A DNA stretch of 64,000 nt from an uncultured Lewinella sp. (lineage in GTDB: Bacteria > Bacteroidota > Bacteroidia > Chitinophagales > Saprospiraceae), in assembly GCA_913057725.1 (NCBI GenBank), contig CAJXOS010000018.1, forward strand, positions 1-64,000, given 5' to 3'. Each line of letters starts with the position of its first letter. The first letter of the stretch is position 1. A model generated the notes under the pieces. That model did not search any database. It was not told the DNA's origin and worked only from the letters and a program-made list of their open reading frames with translations. Position numbers and translations under genes: made by a program. Below, piece after piece: positions 1 to 10,306 of this stretch.

Positions 1-302
1 ATATAGTCATTACCACCTACTTTGAATCCGCGTACTACATCCTCCGTTTCATTCTTGGCAGTCACAAAAAGAATGGGTGTGCTCTGATCGTTTTGGCGGA
101 TAATTTCGGCCAATTCAAAGCCATCTTTTTGTGGTAGCATTACATCAAAAACACAGATGTCGGGTTGCCATTCGGCGAATGCCTGGGGCACGCTTCCTCC
201 TTCTGTCACTAGACGTACTTCGTATCCTTTGCCTTCCAGGCCTTCCTTCACAATCTTGGCCAAGAAGACCTCGTCTTCTACGTATAAGATTCTAGGCTGC
301 AT
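1..302 (-). CDS. Response regulator, CheY-like receiver domain (partial, runs off left edge)
   Basis: Reverse strand reads MQPRILYVEDEVFLAKIVKEGLEGKGYEVRLVTEGG...PDICVFDVMLPQKDGFELAEIIRQNDQSTPILFVTAKNETEDVVRGFKVGGNDY; overlaps the HK gene end by 11 bp. Confidence 0.9.
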   Translation of the reverse strand, partial: MQPRILYVEDEVFLAKIVKEGLEGKGYEVRLVTEGGSVPQAFAEWQPDICVFDVMLPQKDGFELAEIIRQNDQSTPILFVTAKNETEDVVRGFKVGGNDY

Positions 303-1734
303 CGTCTTGACTTGGTAAGGTAATGGTAAAACAGGTGCCTTGCGGATCATTAGGACTAAGCTCAATCTGACCACCGTGTTGCTTGATGATGTCGGCCACG
401 TAGCTTAATCCCAATCCATAGCCCTTTACATCATGTCGGTCTCCAGTACTAGGTACTCGAAAGAAGCGATCAAATACTTTTGTGCGGTACTCTTTCGGTA
501 TGCCGATACCGTTATCACATACCCGCAAGATGACTTGCTGCTCCGCCGACTCCAGCTTGATGTCTACCTCAGGGGCATCCTTGGCGTATTTGAGGCTGTT
601 GTCAAGGAGATTAAATAAGACATTCGTCAAATGGACAGGGTCTGCAACAAGCTGAAATGATTCTCCTGAGCTGCTCACATTAAAGCGGCCACCGCGTTGT
701 TCCATCTGAATGCGCATCGCGTCTTGTACCTTGCCCACAATGTGCCGCAAGTCGATGACATCTCGCTTGAGTTTTGGTACATCGTTTTCGAAGAGCGACA
801 GCTTGAGGACTTTATCAACGAGTAGGCTGAGGCGCCCTAGTTCGTGCTGAGATATTTGCAGGTACTCATTTGTCTTTTCAGTATCCTCATTCTTTACAAA
901 GCCCTCCATCGCTTCTAGCGCTAGTCCAATGGTGGTGATTGGTGTTTTCAACTCGTGCGTCATGTTGCTCATGAAGTCACTCTTGAGCTGGGTGTATTGA
1001 AGGGCACGTTGATTGCTGCGGTGCAGCGTATAGAAAGCCAGACCAGTAAGGCAAAACAGGAAAATGCTGAATAACAGTTGGCCGGATATTTTACTCAGTA
1101 AGTAGGGGGTAGCTTGCGCGAAGATCACTTCTTCAGAGAGGAATGTATTAAAGTCGCCAGGAAAGAAACGCAGATCAGTGGTGTCTCTGCCCGAGGCTTT
1201 TTGCTGAATGTTGTACGCGAGTGGGAGTTCGTTTTTCACGAGGTAATTATCAAAACGCTTTAAGATTTGGTCTTGCAGTTGCTCGTCTCTTTTGCTCACC
1301 CCCAAGTGCTCAAATGCTTCTAGTTTTTCGATGAAGATCAAAGTGTCAGTTGAAATGGCGGTATCCGTAGTAATACTGAGACCCAACTGTCGAAAGCGGG
1401 TCTTTTCTTTTGTCGGAAACCTATCCTCTTCAACTCCCTCCTCGGTATCACCATCATAAGTGCTTAAGCGAACATCCACTTTTCCCAGGCCATGGGGCAA
1501 GCTATCAGCGTACCAGTTGTCGTTTGCTTCCGCCTTCTGAATGAATCCCTGTATGACGTAGCGATAAACTGAATCTTGTACCTCTCGTACCGACTCCAGG
1601 TACAGAGAGTTACCTCTTTCCGTTAGCGTCTCTTTGGCATTGCGGTAAGCACCGTTGAGCCAAAACGCCAGGAAAGCAGCCAGCACCAATAGGCTACTTA
1701 GCATTAATAATAGGGAGCTTCTTCTCTCTTCCAT
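292..1734 (-). CDS. Sensor histidine kinase
   Basis: H-box MTHELKTPITTI, N-box FNLLDNSLKYA, G-boxes DNGIGIP / GYGLGLSYV; N-terminal TM segments. Confidence 0.95.
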   Translation of the reverse strand: MEERRSSLLLMLSSLLVLAAFLAFWLNGAYRNAKETLTERGNSLYLESVREVQDSVYRYVIQGFIQKAEANDNWYADSLPHGLGKVDVRLSTYDGDTEEGVEEDRFPTKEKTRFRQLGLSITTDTAISTDTLIFIEKLEAFEHLGVSKRDEQLQDQILKRFDNYLVKNELPLAYNIQQKASGRDTTDLRFFPGDFNTFLSEEVIFAQATPYLLSKISGQLLFSIFLFCLTGLAFYTLHRSNQRALQYTQLKSDFMSNMTHELKTPITTIGLALEAMEGFVKNEDTEKTNEYLQISQHELGRLSLLVDKVLKLSLFENDVPKLKRDVIDLRHIVGKVQDAMRIQMEQRGGRFNVSSSGESFQLVADPVHLTNVLFNLLDNSLKYAKDAPEVDIKLESAEQQVILRVCDNGIGIPKEYRTKVFDRFFRVPSTGDRHDVKGYGLGLSYVADIIKQHGGQIELSPNDPQGTCFTITLPSQDDAA

Positions 1735-1858
1735 ACCCCAAAAGTACTGCTTACATCAGCATGCCGCTGGCCGATTAACCTTAATTAACCTTAAGCTAAG
1801 GTTGGTTAACCTGCTTCCTGATCCACTGCCCATAGATTTGTCAAAAAAACTTAGACAT

Positions 1859-2605
1859 ATGAAAATGATCAACCTTACACTTGGCCTTCTACTTAGCTTA
1901 TTTGCTACGAGCCTTACCGCACAAGCCACCACCGGCATGGTGCTATACGAAGAGACGATCGAACTTAACATCGAGCTGGATGAAGAAAACAGCCAATTCG
2001 CCGACCTTCTGCCGAGTAGCCAGTCCAATAACTTCATCCTTCGCTTTACTCCAGAGCATGCTCACTATACGGTAGATGAGCAAGTAGCTCCGCCGCCACC
2101 ACCGCAGCCAGAGGGCGAAGCGACCTTCCAGATTAAGATCATGCGCTCTAGCGATAATAGTGCCGTCTATACTGATCTGCAGAAGAATACAATGACCGAA
2201 CAACGCAACATCTTTGGCCGCCCGTTCCGCATCGAGCACGAACTGGATGGCGGAGAATGGAAACTGACCAATGAGCAGCGCGATATTCTCGGGTACACCT
2301 GTATGAAGGCCGTACGCGGACCGGACACACTACAGACCGTAGCATGGTTTACACCCCAAATTCCTGTCTCTGCGGGTCCTGCTACTTATGGTCAACTACC
2401 GGGAATGGTACTTGAAGTACAACGCGACAACATCACCATCACGGCCAAGGAAGTACTGGCGGAACTAACTGAGCCGGAACTAATGGTGCCACCTACTAAG
2501 GGAAAGAAAGTGAGTGAAGAAGAGTTTGACCGTATCCAGGAAGAGAAACTCAAGGAAATGAACCTACAGAATGGCGGCCGCCGAATTGAAATCAGGCGCG
2601 GATAA
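1859..2605 (+). CDS. GLPGLI family protein
   Basis: Signal peptide MKMINLTLGLLLSLFATSLTAQ; C-terminal YGQLPGMVLEV typical of GLPGLI; start moved from track start 1655 to the signal-peptide ATG. Confidence 0.85.
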   Translation: MKMINLTLGLLLSLFATSLTAQATTGMVLYEETIELNIELDEENSQFADLLPSSQSNNFILRFTPEHAHYTVDEQVAPPPPPQPEGEATFQIKIMRSSDNSAVYTDLQKNTMTEQRNIFGRPFRIEHELDGGEWKLTNEQRDILGYTCMKAVRGPDTLQTVAWFTPQIPVSAGPATYGQLPGMVLEVQRDNITITAKEVLAELTEPELMVPPTKGKKVSEEEFDRIQEEKLKEMNLQNGGRRIEIRRG

Positions 2606-2803
2606 ACCACCTATCCCTGTGCGGAGTGCATTCGCTTCGCGATGAAATTTAACACCCGATAATAAAGCAACATGAAACGAACATGATTTTATTTAATAGT
2701 AACATCACAATCGGAGATGATTAAAAAAATCATGTGAGAACGCAGTGGTTACAGATGTGCAGGAAATTATCTGCATGTTTTACTGCGGATAATTTTTAAA
2801 CAG

Positions 2804-5575
2804 ATGAAATTTTTCACTCGACTGTTTTTCGTGCTCTCCCTCTTTTTTTCATTCGCGTTTGGCCATGCCCAGAATACGTCAATTCAACTGAAAGGTGTCG
2901 TAACGGGCAGCGATCAGGAACCGCTGACAGGAGCTACGGTAGTAGTTCTTAATCCTTTGGATTCGGCCTTGGTTTCTTTTGCAATCTCTGATGGCCAGGG
3001 CCGCTTCGTTCTCAACCGTGTGCCCGTGCAGCCGGCTGTGCTGCAGGTTACCTATATCGGCTTCGGTAGCTTCCAGCAAGAATTGGATCTAAATGGTGCT
3101 GAGCGTATTGTTGACTTAGGTGAGATTTGGCTTTCGCCAGAAAATCTGATGTTAGAAGAAGTGGTCGTTAAAGGCGAACACGTTCCTGTTTTGATCAAAG
3201 GAGATACCATCTCCTATCAAGCAGATGCCTTCGCAACTCGACCCGATGACAATGTGGAACGACTACTCCGAAAACTCCCTGGTGTAGAGGTAGAGCGCGA
3301 TGGCAGCATCCGCGCCCAGGGAGAGGATGTAGAGAATGTACTAGTAGACGGCAAACCGTTCTTCGGAAACAACGCCCAAGTAGCTACGCGCAACCTCCCT
3401 GCTGATGCCGTAGAAGCTGTGGAGGTTTATGACCAGGCCTCGGAAATGGAGGAGTTCTCGGGAATCGAAGACGGAGATGAGGAGAAGACCATCAATCTGG
3501 TTCTGAAGGAAGATAAGAAGAGTGGCCAGTTTGGAGAACTCACCGCTGGTTATGGTACGGACGGGCGCTACCAGGCTAGGGCGAATGTAAATCGCTTTAG
3601 TGGTACAACCCAGGTGTCGCTGTTAGGTAGTGCCAACAATCTGAATGAGCCGGGCTTTTCAGTCTTTGATTACATCGACTTCATGGGCGGCTTCGAGCGT
3701 CTCATGTCGCAGGGCGGTGGCATGCTGCAACTCTCGCAGGATGATATTGGTATTCCACTGGACTTTGGCAATGGTGGCGGCCTGAATACTTCAAAAGCAC
3801 TTGGGTTGAACCTCAACCACGATTTCAGCGAGAACACACAGTTTAGCACCAACTATTTTGGCAGCCGATTGCAGCGTGATCTGCGGCGCTCCTATACCCG
3901 TGATAATTTCTTGGGCGATGGCGCCTTTGCTTCGCAAGGCAGTAATGTAGAAGATAGTCGAGCTGATGGGCACCGCCTAAATCTGGATCTAGAACAAAAA
4001 TTTGGTGAACGCCAACGATTGGATTTTCGCTCCGGTATTAGCTATAACACCAGCCGCAACCTGCGGACCCAACAGCTAAGCAACCTGGACCTAAACGAAG
4101 TTCCTATCAATGAAAGTGACCAGTACAATTTGTATACGCCTGATCGTTGGATGGCAAACGCCAATCTGCAGTACATGCTCAAGTTTAAAAAACTGGGCCG
4201 CTTTGTAGCCTTGACCTTGGATTGGGAGCAACAGAACGATGACGCCGAGACACTCCTCAATAATCGAAACCGATTTTGGGATGATCCGAGTAGTAGCTGG
4301 CTAGCCGATTCTGTTTGGCAGCGACAAACCCGGATCGATGATCAACGTTTTTGGCAAACGCGCTTGTCCTTCACCGAGCCATTGAGCGATCGCTGGTACT
4401 GGCAGAATAGACTTACCGTTTCCGGCGAAAGCCAGGATCGCGGCAAAGATTTTCTGGATATTACAGATAGCAAAGAGACGCTGAATACACTACTCAGTGG
4501 GCAGTTTGATCGTGGCTTCCAGCAGCAGCAATTTGAGACGGGCTTTATGTACAATGGTACCAAGTCGCGCTGGAATTTCTCCGTGACGGGCCAACGAGCG
4601 CTGCTGAACAGCATGGCAAGTAACAACAGTACTCCGCAAGAGCGAGACTTCTACTATCTCCTACCACGGCTTGGCTGGGAATACGAAATGGAGGGTTCTA
4701 AGAACTTGGACATCCGTTACCGAACCAACATCGTAGCACCAAGCCTGGACCAGCTTCAAACTTTGGTTGATAATACCAATGCGCTGAACATCTTCCAGGG
4801 TAACCCCAACTTGGAACCGGAGTATCGTCACAACCTTTCAGCAGGCCTCACTATTATTGATGCCTTTAGCTTCACCAACTTCTTTGCCAATGTGCAGTCG
4901 ACTTACATCCAAAATCGGATTGTGAATAGCCTCACCTTTGACGACCTGCTTCGCCAGGTAACCCAACCGGTGAATACCGACTATGAGTGGCAAAACCAGA
5001 TGTTCGCGTCTTTCAGTACGCCTATTAAGCCGTTGGATATTGCTTTGCGCTTGCGCGGAAATCTATCCTTCACACGTGGCTTGGTACGAGTGAATACTAT
5101 TGAAGATCAGGTAGATCGCTGGGGGCAAGAGTGGTCCTTTAGTTTTGGCAACCGTAAGAAGAATGTGGTAGACTGGGAGTTGGGAGCTCGCTGGAATTAT
5201 AATCAGGCTAGCTATGAGATTCAATCTAGCTTCGACCAGAATTACAACCGACAAGATCTATTCGGGCTCTTCACCTGGTTTATGCCAAAGTCCTGGGTGT
5301 TGAGCACAGAAGTGGAATACCAAAATTTCTCCAATGAACGCTTCGGTCAATCCGACCGCTTCACGCTTTGGCAGGCTAGCATAAGTAAGTCATTGATGAA
5401 GAACGAACGCCTGTTGCTGAAGCTGAGTGTTTTTGATTTACTGAATCAGAATACGGGTATCCAGCGCCAAAACGCCTTCAATTACTTTGAAGAGAGCCGA
5501 GCAAATGCGCTTGGTCGATACGCCATGCTTACGGCTACCTTCAAAATTGGTCGCGTTGGCGGCGATGATTTCTAG
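2804..5575 (+). CDS. Outer membrane beta-barrel protein with N-terminal carboxypeptidase-regulatory-like domain (TonB-receptor-like)
   Basis: Signal peptide; GVVTGSDQEPLTGATVVVLNP...; plug-like and barrel-like C-terminus. Confidence 0.9.
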   Translation: MKFFTRLFFVLSLFFSFAFGHAQNTSIQLKGVVTGSDQEPLTGATVVVLNPLDSALVSFAISDGQGRFVLNRVPVQPAVLQVTYIGFGSFQQELDLNGAERIVDLGEIWLSPENLMLEEVVVKGEHVPVLIKGDTISYQADAFATRPDDNVERLLRKLPGVEVERDGSIRAQGEDVENVLVDGKPFFGNNAQVATRNLPADAVEAVEVYDQASEMEEFSGIEDGDEEKTINLVLKEDKKSGQFGELTAGYGTDGRYQARANVNRFSGTTQVSLLGSANNLNEPGFSVFDYIDFMGGFERLMSQGGGMLQLSQDDIGIPLDFGNGGGLNTSKALGLNLNHDFSENTQFSTNYFGSRLQRDLRRSYTRDNFLGDGAFASQGSNVEDSRADGHRLNLDLEQKFGERQRLDFRSGISYNTSRNLRTQQLSNLDLNEVPINESDQYNLYTPDRWMANANLQYMLKFKKLGRFVALTLDWEQQNDDAETLLNNRNRFWDDPSSSWLADSVWQRQTRIDDQRFWQTRLSFTEPLSDRWYWQNRLTVSGESQDRGKDFLDITDSKETLNTLLSGQFDRGFQQQQFETGFMYNGTKSRWNFSVTGQRALLNSMASNNSTPQERDFYYLLPRLGWEYEMEGSKNLDIRYRTNIVAPSLDQLQTLVDNTNALNIFQGNPNLEPEYRHNLSAGLTIIDAFSFTNFFANVQSTYIQNRIVNSLTFDDLLRQVTQPVNTDYEWQNQMFASFSTPIKPLDIALRLRGNLSFTRGLVRVNTIEDQVDRWGQEWSFSFGNRKKNVVDWELGARWNYNQASYEIQSSFDQNYNRQDLFGLFTWFMPKSWVLSTEVEYQNFSNERFGQSDRFTLWQASISKSLMKNERLLLKLSVFDLLNQNTGIQRQNAFNYFEESRANALGRYAMLTATFKIGRVGGDDF

Positions 5576-5643
5576 TGAGTTTATTTAAGGTTGATTCGGA
5601 AGTTGGTGATAGCCATAGGCCATCGACCAACTTCCTCTAGTCC

Positions 5644-8600
5644 TTATTTCACAATAACAAGCGGTGTGACGCTTCCCTCCGCTGATCGTATCCAATAGCT
5701 TCCAGCAGGAAGGAAGCTTACATCTAAGTTCTGAACACGTTCTTCTACGCTGATTTGACGTAGAATCTGCCCGGAAGTGCTGTACAAACTCAATTCTTGC
5801 GGTAGGGTCAAATTGCCACAATCGATTCGAATAAGTGAGCTGGCTGGATTCGGATTAATTGTGATCATATCCGATGCCTGTAGATTATCCGCCGAGGTAA
5901 TCATGATGTTTACTTCCTCGCAATGTTGTGCGCTACCCCAAACATTACCGGCCGTCAGGCATACGGTATAAGTGCCATCCGTCAGGTAGGCGTGGGTGGG
6001 GTTCTGGTCGGTACTGGTGCCACCATCTCCGAATTCCCAAAACCAAGTGTCCGGGTTATTGCTGGAGGCATCGGTAAATGTAGCCTCTAGCTCGTTGGTG
6101 TTGTATTCAAAATCCGTTACCGGTGTAAAGTTGGGTAGTGTTTCTACTACGATATTTTCCACAGTGTTGGTAATGATCGGTGGGTTGAAATCAAAGTAGA
6201 TACCTGCCGAATTTTCAATGACGGTACCTTCTTCTAGGTCTGGCTGAACCGCGATCTCGAACTGCACAAATCCATGGCTGCCGGGCTCGTTGGTCGTGCT
6301 ATCTACCAAAAGGATATCCCGGAAGTGGAATTCCAATAGCCCATCGTCATGCAAAGTGGCTTCGTATGGGTGGCTACTGCTGCCCGGTTCGAAGGTGCTC
6401 CAATCGAGCTGCGGGGAAAGCTGGTCGCGAAGCACGATGTTAAAGGCGGTGTCGGTACCCGTGTTTTGGAAACGGAGGGTGTACAGAAGCTTTTCATCGT
6501 AGAGCGTGTAGTTCTCCGTAAAAGGTGGTTGTTCCGAACGATTTGGGTACACCAATTTATCGTTCGGGTCATAGGCGCAATTGATGATGGAGAGGAAATC
6601 AAAAGTAGTAGCTGGAAGTGGCTGCCCACTAGCATTAAGCGGGATTACACCTGAAGCGATCTCCAAAGGAGAGCCCAGGAACTCAACTCCAGCTATGGTC
6701 ATCTCTAGCTCTACTGAGCGACTGGTGCCAGGGGTGAGGTTGGCGAAGTTCCAAAAGAGGGTGTCACCATTGGTACTACTAGGCTCAGGCGATGCCGAAA
6801 TGAAAGTGGCCAAGTCGTTCAATACCAAATAGGCTCGGCCATTAAAAATCCAACAGCCGTCATTACGATAGTTGAGCCAGAATGGAACAGTGAATCCACA
6901 ACGTGTCGGTGCAGAGGCCAGCGTCACCGCACCTTCGGGTAGTTCCGTGTTGGGTGCTACACCAAAACGCAAGGTATCAATGCTCGTGGTGCCGTCGAAA
7001 TCTATGTTGTAGCTTTCTGGAGAGGTGGTTAGCGTCCAACATTCTTCTAGTTCAGGACTTAAGGTGTAGTTGCCGGAGGCTCCGTATACGGTAAAACGCC
7101 CGTCATTGTCAGAGAAGATTGCCAGGGCATCTGGAGTTACCTGGATAGGGACACTACCAATACCAGCTTCATCATTATCCTGCACACCATTCGCATTTTC
7201 GTCATAAAAGATGGTGCCAGAAATGCTTTCGTCATTAGCGAGGTTGTAGGAAATGAAAAGCGCTTCCTGACTACTAAATATTTCTTCATTACCCTTGCCA
7301 ATAATATCAAGGTCACCATCTTCGTCAATGTCATGCATGATAAAACCACGCACCTCTGGCATAGTACCGACTAGTTGTATCGGTTCGGCAAAGACACCCG
7401 TGCTTGTTTGTGGTATCCACTGCATCGGTTCATTGTAGTAAGAAGCAAAGATGATGTCCTTTAAACCATTGAGGTCAAAGTCGGCGTAGGCAAATTGTAC
7501 CGCTGGTGGGTTGCCTTCGTATATAATCTCCTGGCTGCCGAAAGAACCATTGCCCAAGTTGGGCCACCAGGATATGTTTGCGGTGCCACCACCACCGGCA
7601 TCATTAGAGGCAATAAGGTCTGGTAGACCATCTCCATTTACATCTCCGGCTTCTGCGTACAGAGCAGTTGTAAAGTTGCTCGGGATGCCCTGCAATGGCC
7701 CATAATTGCCATTAGAGGTATGCTCCATCCGTCCAAGTAGAGGTGCATCATCTTTTGATATGATCAGGTCGAGTTGTTCATCTTGGTCAAAATCAGCGAT
7801 AAGGATGTCGAGTGGACCGGTGATATTATTGAGCAAGAAGATCGATTCCGACCAACTGCCGCCATCATTGCGTTGCCAGCCAATAGCACCGTTTGGTTGC
7901 CCTACGAAGCCAGGCTGCACCCACAGCATATCTAGATCGCCATCATGATCTACATCTACCAATTCCATCTCTCGCTGAGGGTTAAAGAAGGTCGGGAAGG
8001 GAGTAGAATCGCTAAATGATCCGTCTCCGTTGTTCATGTAGAAGCAGAAGTCCGAAGCGCTAGATGCACCATCCTGGATACTTCCTGAGAGAACGTCCAT
8101 CCATCCATCATTATTGATATCTGCTACCGCAACTGTATTAGGAGCATAATTGTGGCGGCGAGCAATCAACTTCGGCTGAGAAAAGGAATCGCCTAGGTTC
8201 TTGAACCAAACCAGGGCATCAGTACCATCGGAACCGATTACAATGTCTGTACGACCATCATTGTCAAAGTCTGCTACGCGGGGTGAACTTAAGGTGCGTC
8301 CACCAATAGTTATTAGAGCCGGAGGCTTAAACTCCCCTCCACCTGTCGATTCTCGCCAGAGCACGGCTTCCTTGGGTGGGCTGTTACTGTTGATGCCGTA
8401 AAGTAGGTCGGGAAAACCATCGTTGTTGAGATCAGTAGCTTCCATAAAACGCATATAGGCGGCCCATATCTCAAGTTGAACGGTCTCGCCAAAGTTGCCA
8501 TTGCCATCATTAGCGCGCCACTCAATTTCGTCCAGGCCATGGCAAGAAATGATATCCAAATCGCCATCCATGTCCATGTCCGCAACTTCAACATAGTTAT

Positions 8601-9444
8601 GCCAGCCTCGAGAATAAAGGGTGTCCACCAGCTCAAAATCGCCATCTCCTAGGTTGCGGTACCATACCAGGCCAGCCCCTACTTCATTGTCTTCGCCCCA
8701 GTTGGCACAAACAATATCCGGCATTTCGTCCCCATCAAAGTCTGCGGCATATACAGATCGGGGATAGTCATAATTAGCCTCAATAACTTGATAGTCACCA
8801 AAGCTTCCGTTGCCCAAGTTTTCGTGCCACACCAGCTGGTCATTGCCCGCTGCGGTTAGCAAAATGTCCACGTCATCATCACCGTCAAGATCCTCAGTAA
8901 ATACAGAGGTAACTGTTGTGTGCTCGTCGGAGAGTAACTGCGGAGACCCAAAACTGCCATTACCATTACCTGCTAACCAACGCGCCTCTTCCGCGCGCCC
9001 AACGACCACATCAAGGTGGTTATCGCCGGTAATGTCCGCTACGTAGAAATCAATAATTGCGCCCGGAGAGTAGATCAGCTCTACTTCGCTCAAACTTCCA
9101 TCGGCAGTGCCAAAATAAACGCCGAGACCTGTTTCAGTACTGCAATAGAGGAGGTCTTCGTAGCCGTCCTCATTAATGTCAGCGGTAATTAAGGTACGGT
9201 AGCGCTCTCCCGTAGTTGAGAGCACATTCTGTCGTGAATAAGTGCCATCTTCCAATTGTGCTAACCAAAAGAGGCGCTCGGAAGAGGCTACTACTACATC
9301 GAGTGCTCCGTCTTGATTAACATCCATTGAAGTGGTAAATAAGACATCGCCTACGGGCTCGAAAAGTAAATAGGGTGGGGATACCTGCGCTGATAATGCA
9401 GTAAAGGCAAAGAATAAGAAAGAGAGGAGTAGAGTTTTCTTCAT
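5644..9444 (-). CDS. FG-GAP/VCBS repeat protein with PKD domain and T9SS C-terminal sorting domain
   Basis: Many D-x-[DN]-x-D-G repeats (DVNQDGALDVV, DINEDGYEDLL...), PKD (WEFGDGGTSTDQNPTHAY), C-terminal INPNPASSLIRI... Confidence 0.9.
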   Translation of the reverse strand: MKKTLLLSFLFFAFTALSAQVSPPYLLFEPVGDVLFTTSMDVNQDGALDVVVASSERLFWLAQLEDGTYSRQNVLSTTGERYRTLITADINEDGYEDLLYCSTETGLGVYFGTADGSLSEVELIYSPGAIIDFYVADITGDNHLDVVVGRAEEARWLAGNGNGSFGSPQLLSDEHTTVTSVFTEDLDGDDDVDILLTAAGNDQLVWHENLGNGSFGDYQVIEANYDYPRSVYAADFDGDEMPDIVCANWGEDNEVGAGLVWYRNLGDGDFELVDTLYSRGWHNYVEVADMDMDGDLDIISCHGLDEIEWRANDGNGNFGETVQLEIWAAYMRFMEATDLNNDGFPDLLYGINSNSPPKEAVLWRESTGGGEFKPPALITIGGRTLSSPRVADFDNDGRTDIVIGSDGTDALVWFKNLGDSFSQPKLIARRHNYAPNTVAVADINNDGWMDVLSGSIQDGASSASDFCFYMNNGDGSFSDSTPFPTFFNPQREMELVDVDHDGDLDMLWVQPGFVGQPNGAIGWQRNDGGSWSESIFLLNNITGPLDILIADFDQDEQLDLIISKDDAPLLGRMEHTSNGNYGPLQGIPSNFTTALYAEAGDVNGDGLPDLIASNDAGGGGTANISWWPNLGNGSFGSQEIIYEGNPPAVQFAYADFDLNGLKDIIFASYYNEPMQWIPQTSTGVFAEPIQLVGTMPEVRGFIMHDIDEDGDLDIIGKGNEEIFSSQEALFISYNLANDESISGTIFYDENANGVQDNDEAGIGSVPIQVTPDALAIFSDNDGRFTVYGASGNYTLSPELEECWTLTTSPESYNIDFDGTTSIDTLRFGVAPNTELPEGAVTLASAPTRCGFTVPFWLNYRNDGCWIFNGRAYLVLNDLATFISASPEPSSTNGDTLFWNFANLTPGTSRSVELEMTIAGVEFLGSPLEIASGVIPLNASGQPLPATTFDFLSIINCAYDPNDKLVYPNRSEQPPFTENYTLYDEKLLYTLRFQNTGTDTAFNIVLRDQLSPQLDWSTFEPGSSSHPYEATLHDDGLLEFHFRDILLVDSTTNEPGSHGFVQFEIAVQPDLEEGTVIENSAGIYFDFNPPIITNTVENIVVETLPNFTPVTDFEYNTNELEATFTDASSNNPDTWFWEFGDGGTSTDQNPTHAYLTDGTYTVCLTAGNVWGSAQHCEEVNIMITSADNLQASDMITINPNPASSLIRIDCGNLTLPQELSLYSTSGQILRQISVEERVQNLDVSFLPAGSYWIRSAEGSVTPLVIVK

Positions 9445-9634
9445 TGTGTTAGAATTGGTGGTCGGAGCACAGGAGTAAAATTAGGATGAAGATCAATAAA
9501 TGAAAGCCATGCGGCTGTTTTCTTCATTCGATTCATTGTTTTAATTGTTTTGCTCCGCAAAAAGTAACCGTGCTTTGGAGGTATATTTTCCATTAGCATT
9601 GTTTTTGTGATAAGCTCAAGTACAAAGGCTTCTT

Positions 9635-9722
9635 TTGGGGGTTCCACCGAGCGCCAGATGGCGCTGGTGTCAGGCTATCCGGGCGCTCCTGCTGTCGGCC
9701 CTTCTATCCTTTACCCTTGCGC
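9635..9722 (-). repeat. Dispersed structured intergenic element, copy 1
   Basis: Box A ctatcctttacccttgcgc (9704-9722, rc), box B gctatccgg (9674-9682, rc), hairpin AGCGCC-agat-GGCGCT (9650-9665), box C TTGGGGG (9635-9641, rc). Confidence 0.7.
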
Positions 9723-10306
9723 ACTCCGTGCACCGGGCTCACCGCAAGCGGTTCGCAAATATGAATCAACTTTGATTGCTATATCACTACTATATCATCA
9801 GGCAAAAACTTTAATTTGTTTTCTTAATATCTAATAAATAATATTTGTTTAACAGGGCGCAAGTCTATATATTTACAATCTAGGCAAAAGCAATAGACGA
9901 CTTGCAGCCTAGTCGGAGCTATTTACCCTTGCTCTTTCGTCCGAGTAAGGCATTCAGTGGAATAATTATGTAAGTTTCGTCACACACAATCTTCCTACAT
10001 AAGTGACGAACAAGGCTGGCTCATCTGCAAGCAGGTGAGATGATAAAGTAGTGTCTTCATTCATCCTGAATAGAAGGCACGAGGTCACTCGGATTGGGAT
10101 ATCCAATCAACGGGGCGGGCCCACCCGCCGGGAGCTTACCCCACTTACACGCCCTACTCAATAACGGAACCTCAAATACTACATTTACACGACAGCATTT
10201 CCTGTGTTCCCCTTACTTGAGACATTCATAGCAGTTCATCTTTATCCATTTGAGTTTCCGCAATGCCTGTTGTATCTTCCCCAACTATACTATATCACCT
10301 TCTCCT

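Noticed and set aside
5644-9444. Internal DNA repeats in the FG-GAP gene considered as a CRISPR-like or satellite array
   Set aside because: Repeats are degenerate protein-level VCBS motifs; there are no regular identical DNA repeats or spacers.
10100-10140. Possible second repeat family shared with 40754-40790 (GGGCGGGCCCACCCGCC vs GGGTGGGCCCGCCGCAGGCGG)
   Set aside because: Similarity is limited to a GC-rich palindrome and short flanks; too weak without a genome-wide search.
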